Origin: Funneliformis mosseae
Lineage: Eukaryota; Glomeromycota; Glomeromycetes; Glomerales; Glomeraceae
Direction of reading: 5' to 3'
Assembly: GCA_910592005.1 (NCBI GenBank)
Contig: CAJVPP010000493.1
Coordinates: 1-31,196, forward strand
DNA length: 31,196 bases
Below the pieces are notes generated by a model. It searched no databases, was not told where the DNA came from, and worked only from the letters and a program-made list of their open reading frames with translations. Below, in pieces: positions 1-10,546 of the stretch. Numbering within the stretch: the first letter of the stretch is position 1; each line of letters opens with the position of its first letter. Position numbers and translations under genes: made by a program.

Positions 1-62
1 TGAAATTAGCATTTATGAAAGTGATAATAGATGATTAGTACTTATGAAAATAGTATGTTTAA
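1..62. other. Window edge, no feature seen
   Basis: AT-rich sequence downstream of the Cys-rich gene; nothing recognisable. Confidence 0.5.
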
Positions 63-326
63 TTACTCATTTCCTCCTATATTCTTCTTTTTATAATATA
101 TGTATGCTCTTTCCTTACCTTGTCCACATTGGACACAAAGCTGAACGCTTGATTTAGTGTCTCGTCCACATCCTTTACATGGTTGTAGGATTAATACACC
201 CTTTCGTATTTTGAATGTGTGGGATGCACAATATTGATCTTGTGCTGATTTTTTGCAAAAATAGGTCTTTCTAACTAACAACCAATTACAAGACATTTCT
301 TTCCTCCGTTCATTATTCATACTCAT
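63..326 (-). CDS. Small cysteine-rich putative zinc-binding protein
   Basis: An intact 87-codon ORF. Cysteines are paired as in zinc-binding modules: C13 and C24, then a CxxH pair (C33, H36), then two CxxC pairs (C50/C53 and C64/C67) that resemble a zinc ribbon. The C-terminus is Lys-rich. The start at 326 is the first ATG, but M11 directly before the first Cys block may be the true start. It is head to head with the coiled-coil gene at 405, with 78 bp between the ATGs. The Cys-rich gene at 26483 has a related CxxH pattern and sits the same way next to the DNA polymerase. I recall similar short zinc proteins in Rhizophagus but know no function. It is one of the few unbroken ORFs here and could be expressed. 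Confidence 0.55.
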   Translation of the reverse strand: MSMNNERRKEMSCNWLLVRKTYFCKKSAQDQYCASHTFKIRKGVLILQPCKGCGRDTKSSVQLCVQCGQGKERAYIYYKKKNIGGNE

Positions 327-364
327 TTTTATAATTAAAATTTGTGGTACCGCATTTTTTTTTA

Positions 365-384
365 TTTGAATGCTTATATATAGT
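365..384 (+). promoter_or_regulatory. Core promoter of coiled-coil copy 1
   Basis: TTTGAATGCTT (365-375) lies 40 bp before the ATG at 405, followed by a TATATATAG run. The same TTTGAATRYTW box occurs 37 bp before the ATGs of the two other coiled-coil copies (12328 and 29639). Confidence 0.4.
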
Positions 385-404
385 ATATTAGTTTTATATA
401 GATC

Positions 405-2222
405 ATGTCATCCGAGCTTGAATCATTGAAACAGCGTATCACTGAACTTGAGACTGAGAATGTTAAGATCATAGCTGATTATGAGACTGAGATTGCTGTG
501 CTTAAGGAGGAGAATGCTAAGATTTCTGAACTTAAAAAGGAGAATTCTGATCTTAGAATGAAGTTCGCTAACTTTGATGCTGAGAGAGCTGAACTTAAAT
601 GTAGGATTGCTGAGGCTCTAAGATTGACTGAGAAAGAGAGAACGAGACGTATCACTGAGAATACTAAACTCAAGGCTAGAATTGAGGAGTTGGAATCTGA
701 GTTTAGAGATAGACTCACGAAAGTGGAACAGAAGCAAACATTAAATGATAATATCCCTAATGATAATACCCCTAACAAAAACTCATCTAACTTTACTTTA
801 GCGTCTTCGGCCAATTCGGGTGTGGTCCATCATGAAAAACTATTAGAGAAGAAAGAGATGGATAGTTTCTTGCTTGAGGCTCATAAGAAAATCGTTAATA
901 GTGAAATAAAGCAACGCAATAAGGAAAAGAAACTTAGCAAAACAGAGCAAGCATCTCTTAACCAAGATCAAGAATCTGATACCGGGTGCTCCACTTCTGA
1001 AAAGATACCGGAGGCAGTGTTGTTATAAGATATTGATAGGACACTGATAGGACGCTGATGGGATATAGATGGGACAGATAGGACCTTTAAAACATAGTGT
1101 GGGACAGGTTAGGACATATAGCTAGGACATATAGCTGAGACAACAAATCTCTGAGACATCAAGAATGTACATCACTGACCGGAGGTATCGAATCTCATGA
1201 CTAAAATTTTAGCTGGGGCCTACGGCCAAAATAACCATAGGAAAAAAGATGCAGAAAACATCATACAATTGATAGCTGACAGTATTAAGGATGATGCCTA
1301 ATTGAGCGATAAAACCATTCCTTGCGATGTGATTTCAATTGAGAGCCTTAACCAAAATTCATTGCTTTCTCTAGCACAATTATTCGATAAAGCAGATGAT
1401 GCTGAATATGGCGCAATTCGTGCTAATCAGGAAGAGATTTTGCGCTGATATTATTATGAAAAGGAATTTTTAACCCAAGTTACTGTGATTGTACAAGATG
1501 GAAAAGGCAAAATAGGCGAAAAAAGGTAAAGGGAATAATCTATGATAGAATGTTGAAACACCTATCTATGTTACGAAAGTAACGATCTGAAGATACAGGA
1601 TTACGTCTTCCAGAAATCTCTCGTAAAAACTTACAAAGGAAAACTCAGAAAGCTGTAAAGATATATAAAATATTTGAAAAGGTAGGCGTATGGAATATTA
1701 AGTATATTACTACATATAGTGCGAACTCTATTTCTGAGTTGATAATGATAAAGTTCAAGATATCATAGAGGCCTCAGAAGGCGAGATAATTTATCTGAGC
1801 ATAATGATAACAATAACACTGATGTGGAAGAAGTACTAACCAATATAGTTAAGATTTCAGCCAGGGGTCCCGGTTAAAATAATGTAACCAAAAATCCTGA
1901 AACCAGAGAAAAAATTATAAATGCTTCACTGGCTTTGGAATCAACTGAGGTTAATACATTGACAAATGTATTATCTGCATCTCAATCTAAGCCCGATCAT
2001 TCCTATTTTCGCAACAAGATATTGGATCAATATCCTAATCTATATAAAGAATGTAGTATTGAAAATTTTGACTATTATGGGATTACTGATGAGACAACAT
2101 GCGAGAACTATATCTGCCCATTATGCAAATTAGGCCATGATGATGAAGAAATAGAAGGTAGGTATAAAGCAGGATCTTATTTTATTAAATGTGAACAGCG
2201 TGAAATTGAGATAGTTGCATAG
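405..2222 (+). pseudogene. Coiled-coil protein with C-terminal zinc ribbon, copy 1 (broken)
   Basis: The first 207 codons (405-1028) are open. They encode a heptad-rich coiled coil of E/K/L-rich units to about residue 115, then a polar linker and a basic segment with EIKQRNKEKK. After a repeat-filled gap (1029-1145) coding resumes at about 1201 with a conserved domain that includes NLQRKTQKAVKIYKIFEKVG and a YSANSIS motif (about 1625-1745). The 3' part, 1840-2222, ends in a zinc-ribbon-like module CPLC-x3-H-x15-20-KC. Stops (for example at about 1302, 1446 and 1575) and frameshifts near 1527 and 1740 break it. Copies of the N-terminal part recur at 12365 and 29676, and the YSANSIS-type domain recurs at 30491-30840. 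I recall this as a large Rhizophagus family of unknown role. Joining the three blocks into one gene is my inference from order, strand and the third copy. Confidence 0.65.
1029..1145 (+). repeat. Short degenerate tandem repeat inside copy 1
   Basis: Repeats of a TGATAGGAC-like unit (TGATAGGACACTGATAGGAC and variants), then a near-perfect duplication of AGGACATATAGCT. It interrupts the coding region and probably arose by slippage. Confidence 0.5.
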
Positions 2223-2344
2223 TCTCACCCCCTCGTTAGCATAGCTAACCTGAGGTGGGAGAAAAGTGTTATATTTCTTAACAGATAGGTTTTCTTTTTC
2301 AACCTTTTTACCTGCAGTTCTTGAACAAAGGGGCAGAGATTTAA

Positions 2345-2872
2345 ATTGTTTGCAGACATATAAAAAGGAAAATAACTGAGTCTGATAAAATACTAACCCC
2401 CAAATATCTAGAATGGCATGCCAAATTAAGTGGTTTACCAAGCATTTTGATGGATAAGATTCGTTCCAAATTATACAAAAGATATAAAAAACAAACTGGA
2501 AATGAGCCATGGCAATTATCAGAAGCTATGATAGATATGTCAGCAGAACCAGTCCCTTGCCCTGAGCGCCTTCGGCTGGGACTACCTCAAGCCTCTGATT
2601 TCAAGCCTATCACCTTCAAAGCCAGACTCGATCCAGAATCAATTATCCAGTCAGTCTTAGAGCACTTCCCATACTTGAAATTCCAAAATAGTTTCAGAGG
2701 GATTGATAATTATAACTTTGTATCCGCTCAACTATGGAACTCACCATGCCCTATTTGTGATGGAAAACATGGAAATTATAGATTATATGGCGAATAGTAT
2801 AAAAATGGAACAGAATATTGTCTTACTTGCTTCACTTCAGGCAATAAATTCAAATTTGTGATCGTGGCATAG
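2345..2872 (+). pseudogene. 3' part of a second zinc-ribbon protein
   Basis: One frame is open from 2345 except for a TAG at 2795-2797, and ends at TAG 2870-2872. A TGCAG just before 2356 could be a splice acceptor, so this may be a last exon. The protein is basic at first (SKLYKRYKKQTGNEPWQL), then proline-rich, then ends in CPIC-x3-H, a W-to-stop position, a YKNG turn and a final LTC. This mirrors the end of the upstream gene (CPLC-x3-H ... YKAG ... IKC). Both have a similar segment before it with a PYL or PNLY stretch. The two are probably paralogous C-termini lying in tandem. The 5' part of this second gene is not recognisable. Confidence 0.5.
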
Positions 2873-4278
2873 AAACTCCATCATGTGAGACTGATCACCT
2901 GAAATGCGCAGTATAATATCAGAAAAATGCTATATAGCTTGGTTAAAACTATCAGACTAGAGATTTTTTGCGATCAAGGAGGTAGAACTGTGCGACATGA
3001 GATTTAGCACCTTTTTTGTCATCGGGACTAATACTTAGCTTCTATTCCAAGGATCTCGTTACTAATTACGAATGCAAACAAATAAAATGGACTATTAAGT
3101 TAGAGTGATGATACTATAAATATAGTGAGTATCAGGAGGTAGATAGAATAGACGCATAAGACTTTATCATATATCATTGTATCCCGATCTAAGATCTGAT
3201 ATGTATTTTTTATTTACAATCAATAAAGCAAAGATGTATTAAGCATAATATATTTACATGATAATATCCCGCATAGTATAGTTATGGGTATTGTTGAGAT
3301 GATTGCTATATAACAAAAGAAAAAAACTAACTATAACATCTTGTAGACACGTAATATTCTTGAACTTTCTTGCAGATACTCGTAATAATAATAAAAAAAG
3401 ATCCTTTGTTAATCCAAGGGGCATGATCACATATGGTTAGCGATCAAGGCTTTTATTATGTCTTTGAGCAAATCCATTGATCTGATTTTCCATGATACCA
3501 TCATAATTCCCCTGAGAATTTATTCCAAATTCAATTCTTGAACAACTACAAATCATATAAAAAGAAGGCAAGATAGTTAGTGAACACTTTTATCTTGTCT
3601 TGCACAAATGTAAGCAAAAATCAAGTGAACTAATAAAATCTACAAACTTACCAATATTTACATCATTAATATTCATAACCAAATAAACGAGATTGTCTGC
3701 GAAGTGATAAAAGGTATATTGGTTTTATTGTTCAGCCTCTTGAAACATGTCATCACAATGTTAATCAATCTTTCTGCCTCTATAGATGTTACAAAATAAA
3801 ACGGACATATTACTCTTCTTGATATATATGTATTTTGATCTTCACCGAGAAAATCTTTGACAATCATCACGTGTATAATAGGCGCAGTGAAATAACTAGC
3901 AAAATATTATCGAATCCACGTGTCTCATTAGCGCAGTAAAATTGCTGTGGCTTTCCTATCATCTGATTTTCAGCATCAACAAAATTTGGCGCAGTATCAT
4001 ATTGGCGATAAAACATACCTTAATTATAATTTATAACGCTCTAAGCAACAAATTTCCTAAATACAAGGCGTAAGTGTGAATCGAAAATATTATTTTTTTT
4101 TATATCAGTTACTAATCTCCCGAATTTATGCTTGTAGATTCGAAATTACTTAATCTCAGAGAAGTTTCTTGAGGAAATAATCTTTTATATAGCCTGTGCG
4201 AGTGAGAGTGATATAGACAAACGAAAATTCTGTAGATATATGCAGGAAAATTTATTTCGAAAACCTAATATAATAAAA
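2873..4278. other. Non-coding stretch, no gene seen
   Basis: AT-rich and stop-dense in all frames apart from a 65-codon minus-strand ORF at 3673-3870, which has no recognisable motif. GCGCAGT recurs at about 3881, 3932 and 3989, which hints at a degraded repeat. No RNA gene was seen. Confidence 0.4.
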
Positions 4279-4745
4279 GAGTATGGGGTGAGAATCTCGT
4301 AGTTAGCAATAGTGATAGAAATAAATTAGGTGTAGAAGTTTATAAAAAGCCTGAAAGAGCAAAGAAATTGATGCTGAGACTCGCATTAAATGACCTAGGA
4401 TCCGCGTACTCCCTCCCTCTTTGATAGCATCATATTGTTTCGCTTGCAATCTCCTTCGGTCTAATATTTCTTAGCCGAGCCAAAAGGCGTTGGAAAATTT
4501 AATAGTTTCGCCCAATATATGGGATTTATTTTTAACTGAAAGATCATCCAGATTTTGTATTAGGGCTTATAATATAGATAGGTGAAAATTTTCGCAGAAA
4601 TAAGTTAGCTATAGTAATTTTTCAGAGAGAAAAGAATTAATATTAACGCAGGGAACTCGTATTAAATGGCTAAATGACCATACTCTCTTCCCTCCCTTGA
4701 AAGCATGTCATATATTTCGCTTACTCCATATTATATTATTAGGCC
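4279..4745 (+). repeat. Degenerate direct duplication
   Basis: The stretch around 4375-4450 (CTCGCATTAAATGACC, then CTCCCTCCCTCTTTGATAGC and TTTCGCTTGC) is repeated imperfectly around 4657-4730 (CTCGTATTAAATGGC, TTCCCTCCCTTGAAAGC, TTTCGCTTAC). The offset is about 280 bp. Flanking parts with GCAGAAATAAGTTAGC and AGTGATAGAAATAAATTAGG also look alike, so the repeated unit may be about 280-300 bp. Confidence 0.5.
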
Positions 4746-4840
4746 TTTTTTAATATCACTCATATCGAAAAATAAATTTCTGGCAGAAAACTATTATAAT
4801 TTGTCACAATCAAAGCTATAAAATTCACAAGGGCAATATT

Positions 4841-5038
4841 CAGAAAAAAAGAAGAATTGCAAATGCATGGACGGTAATATACTGCGTCAAGAGTGAAGAG
4901 CAAGAACGGGTATTTAGGCCGGTGATAATTACTTTTTACCATGCAATTGCGGAAAAAGAAAGAGTTGTTACTGCATGGACGGCCAGTGATAACCACTCTT
5001 TTACCACGCAATTGCAGAAAAAGAAAGATGCAATATTG
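4841..5038 (+). repeat. Tandem repeat, unit about 65 bp
   Basis: ATGCAATTGCGGAAAAAGAA at 4941-4960 recurs as ACGCAATTGCAGAAAAAGAA at 5006-5025, 65 bp later. Both are preceded by a GTGATAAYYACTYTTTTACC block. A third, more diverged copy (CAGAAAAAAAGAAGAATTGC, 4841-4860) lies upstream. TGCATGGACGG is present at 4865 and 4972. Confidence 0.6.
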
Positions 5039-5370
5039 ATGATCTTTTTTAGGTTAGTCGCATGCATTTTCTGATTGGTTAGATTTTATTTATAATAGTC
5101 AATTTTACTGATCTTTGATCTTAATTTCACGTTAGTCTTGCATTACTCATGAGTGCTGATAATTACTTCGCTCCTGTGAACTCCACTGTTTCTCATTACT
5201 TTAAGAAATTTCCCCTTAAAATTTGGTCACACAAGCATTTCTTTAAACACACAGACTCTCTAGATTTAGAACAAATGACCTGCCTTTAGTATGATAATCT
5301 TATCACTATAAAATATCTTTCCAGTTCGTTGATCGATGAGGAACTGTTTACTGTAATTACTAGGAGAAAA

Positions 5371-7041
5371 ATGGCCGATACATTTGATGTTAACAAAAAA
5401 AAACGTAAATACGCTGAAGACGAAGTACATACCAAATCCGTAAGTCCTTTTTTGTACATGTAACATTCGAGCTATGACTAATTGATTTTGTTCGCCTGTT
5501 AGGTCACAACTTCTGCCGAGCTTTTGAAAAATAGCTTTGATCATCACGAGGAATATACAAATTGAAAACTGAAGAAGAATACTTTAACACCAATCGCTGA
5601 GACTACCGTTGATAATGTAGATGATCCAAAAAGAAGAAAGCAAGGATCTGATGATGTTAATTCAAGTTCTGAATATTCAAGTTCTGAAGGACAAGACGAA
5701 TACACATCAACTCTCGACGACCCTGATGACATGACATCACCATCATACTCGCCATTTTCATCCAAAATGGAAAGACTACTTTCTCTGGCAACCGATTCAG
5801 TTTTTGGTAGTGACAACGATGAAATTAATGTTATAAGAGATGTTCATACATTACCTTTAGTGAACAGGAATCCTGAAGATGATTTTCTTATCGAAGGACT
5901 TAATATATCAGAGTTATTTTGACGATATCAAAACGAATCAATTAATCTTGCTAATTCGGATGATTTATATGTTGAGATAAATGTTCACGAAATTCTAGCT
6001 TTGACCTCAATTTTCATGCTTTCGCAAAACTCTCACTCTGAAATGATGATGAATATCTTTGGTTCAAACTTATTAGACAAAATAGTTAAAAAATTCTCAT
6101 CAACAAATAAATGGAAACTTGATGCAGAATGTGAATCTAAATTTAGGAAAGTCATAAAACAGGCAATCAATGATTCACGAGATAATGCCATTGACTCATT
6201 ACTAGCATACTTAGCAAATCCTAAAAGTAATTTGAAAGAAAACCTGGGATTTATATTTTAGAAGGATTGAGGTCGTTGCCTAGTCTGAAATTAAAAAGTC
6301 AACCAAGTGAAATGACACTTATTGTTAATTATTTGGATTATATTATGAAAGGACTACTTCATCAGCCCGATAAACACAGAGTTGAATGGCCTAACACAGG
6401 TCTCAAGGAATCTAAAGCTAGAAAATTAGAAGGCAGGGCTAGACAGCCTGATTTCTTAGTATCAGCAATCCATCAATTGGAAACGAGTAGAATGCTATTT
6501 ATAGGTGAAGTAACCTCCCCTGCAGAAAAAGGAAACGTACACAAGAATTGCAACGATCTGATTCGCATTGGAGTTTTTATGAAAAAGTGCATCGATTCGG
6601 CTATAGATAAAGGTGCAGACATCAAACTTTTGGGATTTCAATGCATCGGTAGGATAAATTAAAATAATAGTTGCTTTGTTTTTTCATGTAATTCCTAAAA
6701 TAATTTCGTCATTTGCTCTTCTAGAATATTCTATTGATTTTTATGCTATGGAACTTAGTGCTTCAGGGCTATATTTCATATATCATATTGGCCAAGCTTC
6801 GATCCCTACTTCAGTAAAGACATTGACGCATTTTATTGATGACGTAGAAATTTTTCTGACAATACATAATATCTTTCGAGAATCATTTGTTAAATTTTAT
6901 AATAAATTATGTAATCCAAAAGAAATAATGATGAAAGCGTCATTTAAATGTGAGACTTTATCTATACTAAACTTCAACCAACTTGTTAGTAATACTCGTA
7001 ATGTCAAAAGGAAATGTTCTTTCTGGTTTGAAAGATTTTAG
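5371..7041 (+). pseudogene. Three-exon gene, PD-(D/E)XK nuclease-like family (broken)
   Basis: Exon 1 (5371-5439) encodes a basic NKKKRKYAED patch that may be a nuclear localisation signal. Intron 1 (5440-5502) has GTAAGT, a CTAAT branch-like site and TTAG. Exon 2 begins at 5503 with an acidic, Ser-rich region. It then has a helical region and a conserved block (about 6440-6640) with RQPDFLV, then GEVTSP, DLIRIGVFMK and D-x5-D. The PD...GEV arrangement resembles a PD-(D/E)XK core, but the usual Lys is replaced by Thr. Intron 2 is 6649-6724. Exon 3 ends at TAG 7041 after RKCSFWFERF. Stops at about 5563 and 5922 and a one-base loss near 6252 break it. I recall similar proteins in Rhizophagus; the nuclease assignment is tentative. 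Confidence 0.6.
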
Positions 7042-7602
7042 AGGAATTAAATTGTTGATGTATAAATAAAATCTGTTATATAATTCTGGTTATGAATTTT
7101 ATTACCAATAAATTTTCTTGCTCATATGCAACATATACAGTATTTATTGACATTCTAAAATAAAAAAACACAATAAATGATTTTACTTTGACCTTAACCT
7201 TTTTTACTGATTGTATCTGAATTACATGATTTGTACTGTACTTCTGATTTTTTATACTGTGTGATTAGTATTTATTTACCTGCAGTATGAAGAAGTGCCG
7301 GAGATAAATACTTGAAAAGAAAGCTTGAACATAATGATTACGCAAATAAGGTACGGTGATATTTCTGATGAACATTTTGGGTATTTGTAATTTTTGGCAG
7401 TGTTTTACTAAGGTTAATATTGATTTATTTCTGATATTGTATTTCTCACATAAGCATAACTGACAACCATTCTATCCAAAACATTTGATCATTTGGAACA
7501 GATTGTGTTAGTATAGACGGTGTGGTCCGCAGGCATTAGTATAAAAACGCAATTTTACTTTGTAAAGTATGATTCATGGCTACGAGACAAATCACGTAAT
7601 TT
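7042..7602. other. Non-coding or unrecognised 5' sequence
   Basis: A possible short exon lies at about 7297-7350: AGDKYLKRKLEHNDYANK is readable, followed by GTACGG. It cannot be joined with confidence to the fragment starting near 7603. Otherwise AT-rich with nothing recognised. Confidence 0.3.
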
Positions 7603-8074
7603 ATGTATTCTGTATCAACAAAACGACTCTGGTGGTCAATTATTTTTTTTCGTGCGGATAAGTATATACCAGCAAATAAAAATTTCATGGCAAATTCAAT
7701 CGTTACCATTGGTAACAGTTTTTTAAAATCACATGATTTTTTTTCTAACAGAGGTCTTATTCACAGCTATTTTGATTTTGGTGAAGCTATATTTAAACGA
7801 TACAAGGAATTAAAACCTGAGCATGGTAAGGATGGATCTAAAGTGATAGTTAAAAAAGAGGTTAGGAAGGCGATTCCCAAAACAAAATGCTCTGATGAAG
7901 CTTTACGAAAAAGGACAGAGAGATCCAAAAAGATGTGTAAGCTTTTTAATACCATAGTCCATAGGTAAAGAAAGGATAGCCCAGATTAGATCTATCCTTC
8001 CATCATATGTCTTAAATATAACTAAGGATGAAACCAAATATGTAATGGCTGAAATCTTAATGCATAAGGTTTGA
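7603..8074 (+). pseudogene. C-terminal domain fragment related to the coiled-coil family
   Basis: Open to 7968, then a frame change near 7955 allows reading on to TGA 8072-8074. The conserved core has basic residues followed by SDEALRKRTERSKKMCKLFN, then IGKERIAQIRS and VMAEIL. It follows the same order as the end of copy 1 (NLQRKTQKAVKIYKIFEKVG ... YSANSIS) and of copy 3 (YLCKITSKVRKINKLFEYD ... YSVNSIS). This suggests a shared helical C-terminal domain used by several families. The N-terminal half and true start are not identified. The stop codon already lies inside the first unit of the tandem array that follows. Confidence 0.5.
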
Positions 8075-8760
8075 CGAACTCGGACAGCTTGTCCAGCCTC
8101 GGCCATCTGAAAATGTATTCTAATAATCAATAGAATGGTCTATGCTTTGTTTTAATAAAGTATTTTACATGATTATTTTAAACTATTGCGTTCACATTCT
8201 TCTGTTTGACGAGCTCGAACAGTGTGTCCAGACTCAACCACCTGGAAAATAGTTCCCAGATTGTTTAGCCGTAATCTGTGGAACATAATTTGGGATATAA
8301 AATTAGCCTGATGCTTTTACGCAATTTTGCCAAGCCTGGATAAGCAGTCCAGACTCTGCCATCATATTTTCGGAAGATAAATTTAACCGAATCTTTTTAA
8401 ACTGCCAAAATTAACCGTATGTAGTTTTCTTAATCGCTGGTCAGTCAATCACATTTTTCTCCTCCCTTGATCAATTGATCTGCAGAGATAGCATATGTGT
8501 ACAAAATAATTCGCCGAGCTGGACACTGTGTTTAATTACTACCATGCTATAGGCTATTTCAGAAAATAAATTTAACCGGATGCTGATCCTGCTTATGCGC
8601 AATCCTGGACAAGCAGTCCCAGACTTTACTATCATGATTTCGGGAGATAAATTTAACCGGATGTTTCTGCACAATTTTGACGAGCCCGGACTGCGTGTCT
8701 AGACTCTATCATCAGAAAAAATAGGAGATATAATTATCCGTATTTAGTTGCTACAGAAAA
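8069..8760 (+). repeat. Degenerate tandem array, about six units
   Basis: Units start with TTTTGACGAGCTCGGACAG-like sequence, then GTGTCCAGACTCTRCCATC. They lie at about 8069, 8204, 8326, 8509, 8599 and 8675. A second module, GGAGATAAATTTAACCGGATG, follows at about 8291, 8372, 8556, 8641 and 8721. Spacing is irregular (about 76-183 bp) because of insertions. GAGCTC and CGGACA...TGTCC give each unit partial dyad symmetry. Confidence 0.65.
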
Positions 8761-9246
8761 TCTGACTGGCTGATCATCCCGTGATTTTGAGAACTCGCCA
8801 GCTCCTGGAACATTCCTAGAACTATCGAGGAACTATTGAGGAACTGGGCCATAGGCGCTTCGCACAGGGAACTAGGGTGATACATGAAATATGATATACA
8901 TCATGCCACAAACCGATTTAGCTAGGCGCTGTGGATATACATATAAATATAAGCTGAGAGATTGCCCTATATAATCCCGATATGCCTGTAATCGAATAAA
9001 AAAATGAATTTGAGTTTAGCATACGCAGTCTCACTAAATCAGCTACAAATCGATAAAGTTACTTATAAAAATAAATATGGTTTTATTATAGTATATTATT
9101 GCTAAATCAGCTAAAATCGCTAAAATATTATAAAATCATTATAATCTGTTATAATCTATTAAAACACTAATATGGATTTTAAATAGTAGTGTCTATTATA
9201 AGCTTAGTTCAGTTAGACTTGATAATGTAAATTTTAAAGAATATTA
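8761..9246. other. Non-coding AT-rich stretch
   Basis: Contains short repeats (GAACTATYGAG at about 8820-8850; GCTAAATCAGCTAAAATCGCTAAAA-type repeats at about 9100). No gene or RNA was recognised. Confidence 0.4.
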
Positions 9247-9994
9247 AAGAATATCTGGAGAATTAGGTCTTTTACGTGATCAATATGATTATGAAACACC
9301 AGAAATATGGTGCTCTCGCATTTGTGTTCTATTTAGAAAAATACTAGAAGAGAATCCAAAAATCTTTTCTAAGAATGGATACATTACAATGAATGGAAAA
9401 CATATTGAAAGCAGTGATAGAGTCTATGGTCTTACATTCAATTATATATATTGTAGTATATGTGACTCCTTAGTTTTCATACCTGAAACTTCTCGTTTAG
9501 AAACTTGCTATTGAGATAACTATCTTAAGAGATATATTAATAGAGATATTATTTCAAACGAACATGCAAGAAGAAAAGAAATTCTCCAATCTATTGATGA
9601 AAGAGAATCTACTATTTGAATATATAAACAATATATATTACAAGAAGAGGCTAAACTTAATCGTCTCCGTCTAGAGCTTTTCTTCCCATCTACCTCACAC
9701 TCAGAAAAGGATAAATCGACATCAATATCATATGATTATGATGCTCGTTCAGTCAGCTATGAAGCTTACCTTTCGGCTAAAGCAACTATAGCAGAAAATA
9801 CTATGCTCAGTGCTCCAAATTTCGAGCCAGCTTATATTTCACCTACCAGGCAAGAAATGATTTCACCAACTTCTTATCAATCATCGAATTGTAAAAGTAA
9901 TACAGACAAATTATTTATATCATCTCTGTATATAAATCAGCCAAAAGGCACTGTGTTGAGATTGGGGGATGGGACAGAAATTACAGTAGTTTAA
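9247..9994 (+). pseudogene. Unrecognised protein with Cys motif, two in-frame TGA stops
   Basis: One reading frame runs from after TAA 9244-9246 to TAA 9992-9994, broken only by TGA at about 9512 and 9617. The N-terminal part is hydrophobic/charged (TPEIWCSRICVLFRKILEEN). It then has YCSICDSLVFIPETSRLETC, a possible zinc-binding pair plus third Cys. A helical, charged segment (ARRKEILQSIDERE) and a Ser/Thr-rich tail follow, ending in GTVLRLGDGTEITVV. The integrity of the frame over about 250 codons indicates a recent gene. I cannot name it. The N-terminus is probably missing or in an unrecognised exon. Confidence 0.55.
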
Positions 9995-10453
9995 CTAACT
10001 GATTCTGACTATTACTTTCAGCTGAAGATTAATATCATATATTATACTTTATTTTTTTTTGTGAAATGAGTAGCTATATAATCTGCATATATGATCGCCT
10101 AGTATAATAGGCCAAAAATGCTATACATGAAATATATTACCTACCAAATTTTCTAGATCAGTCCTTGACTCAAATCCCGAATATTATCATAATAAAATAA
10201 TATATTGTTCAGCCATGCAAAATGTCTCATGGCCAATGCATATAGGCATATACGACATAAATTCTAGTAAAATGTACTATCTGCAGGTTTATGCAGAATA
10301 AAAATTATGATCTACCTATCCTAGATTAGCTTTCAAGTGGTATAATATTAATCATACTAAAATAGCAATATGCCAATCTGTATTACCTGCATTATTACAA
10401 AATATAAATATACGCGTCTCTTACCAAAAAATAAACTCTAGTGCGTCTCTTCT
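9995..10453. other. Intergenic, nothing recognised
   Basis: AT-rich spacer between the 9247-9994 pseudogene and the SAM-domain gene; no repeat or RNA seen. Confidence 0.4.
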
Positions 10454-10466
10454 TATTTATAAAAGG
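10454..10466 (+). promoter_or_regulatory. TATA box of the SAM-domain gene
   Basis: TATTTATAAAAGG lies 93 bp upstream of the ATG at 10547, a usual TATA-to-start distance allowing for a short 5' leader. Confidence 0.45.
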
Positions 10467-10546
10467 CCATATATCATAGAAGGTAAGTTTGTTATACGTA
10501 TTTCTTATTTTTTGGGGGTTTTCTACTTCTAACAAGCTTAATAAAC

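Noticed and set aside
3673..3870. 65-codon minus-strand ORF
   Set aside because: No motif, no neighbour support, and length expected by chance in this composition.
5266..5816. Two minus-strand ORFs of about 90 codons
   Set aside because: Antisense of exons 1 and 2 of the nuclease-like gene; composition typical of antisense frames.
8471..8674. 67-codon minus-strand ORF with repeated RLNL segments
   Set aside because: Product of the tandem array (GATAAATTTAACCGG units), not a gene.
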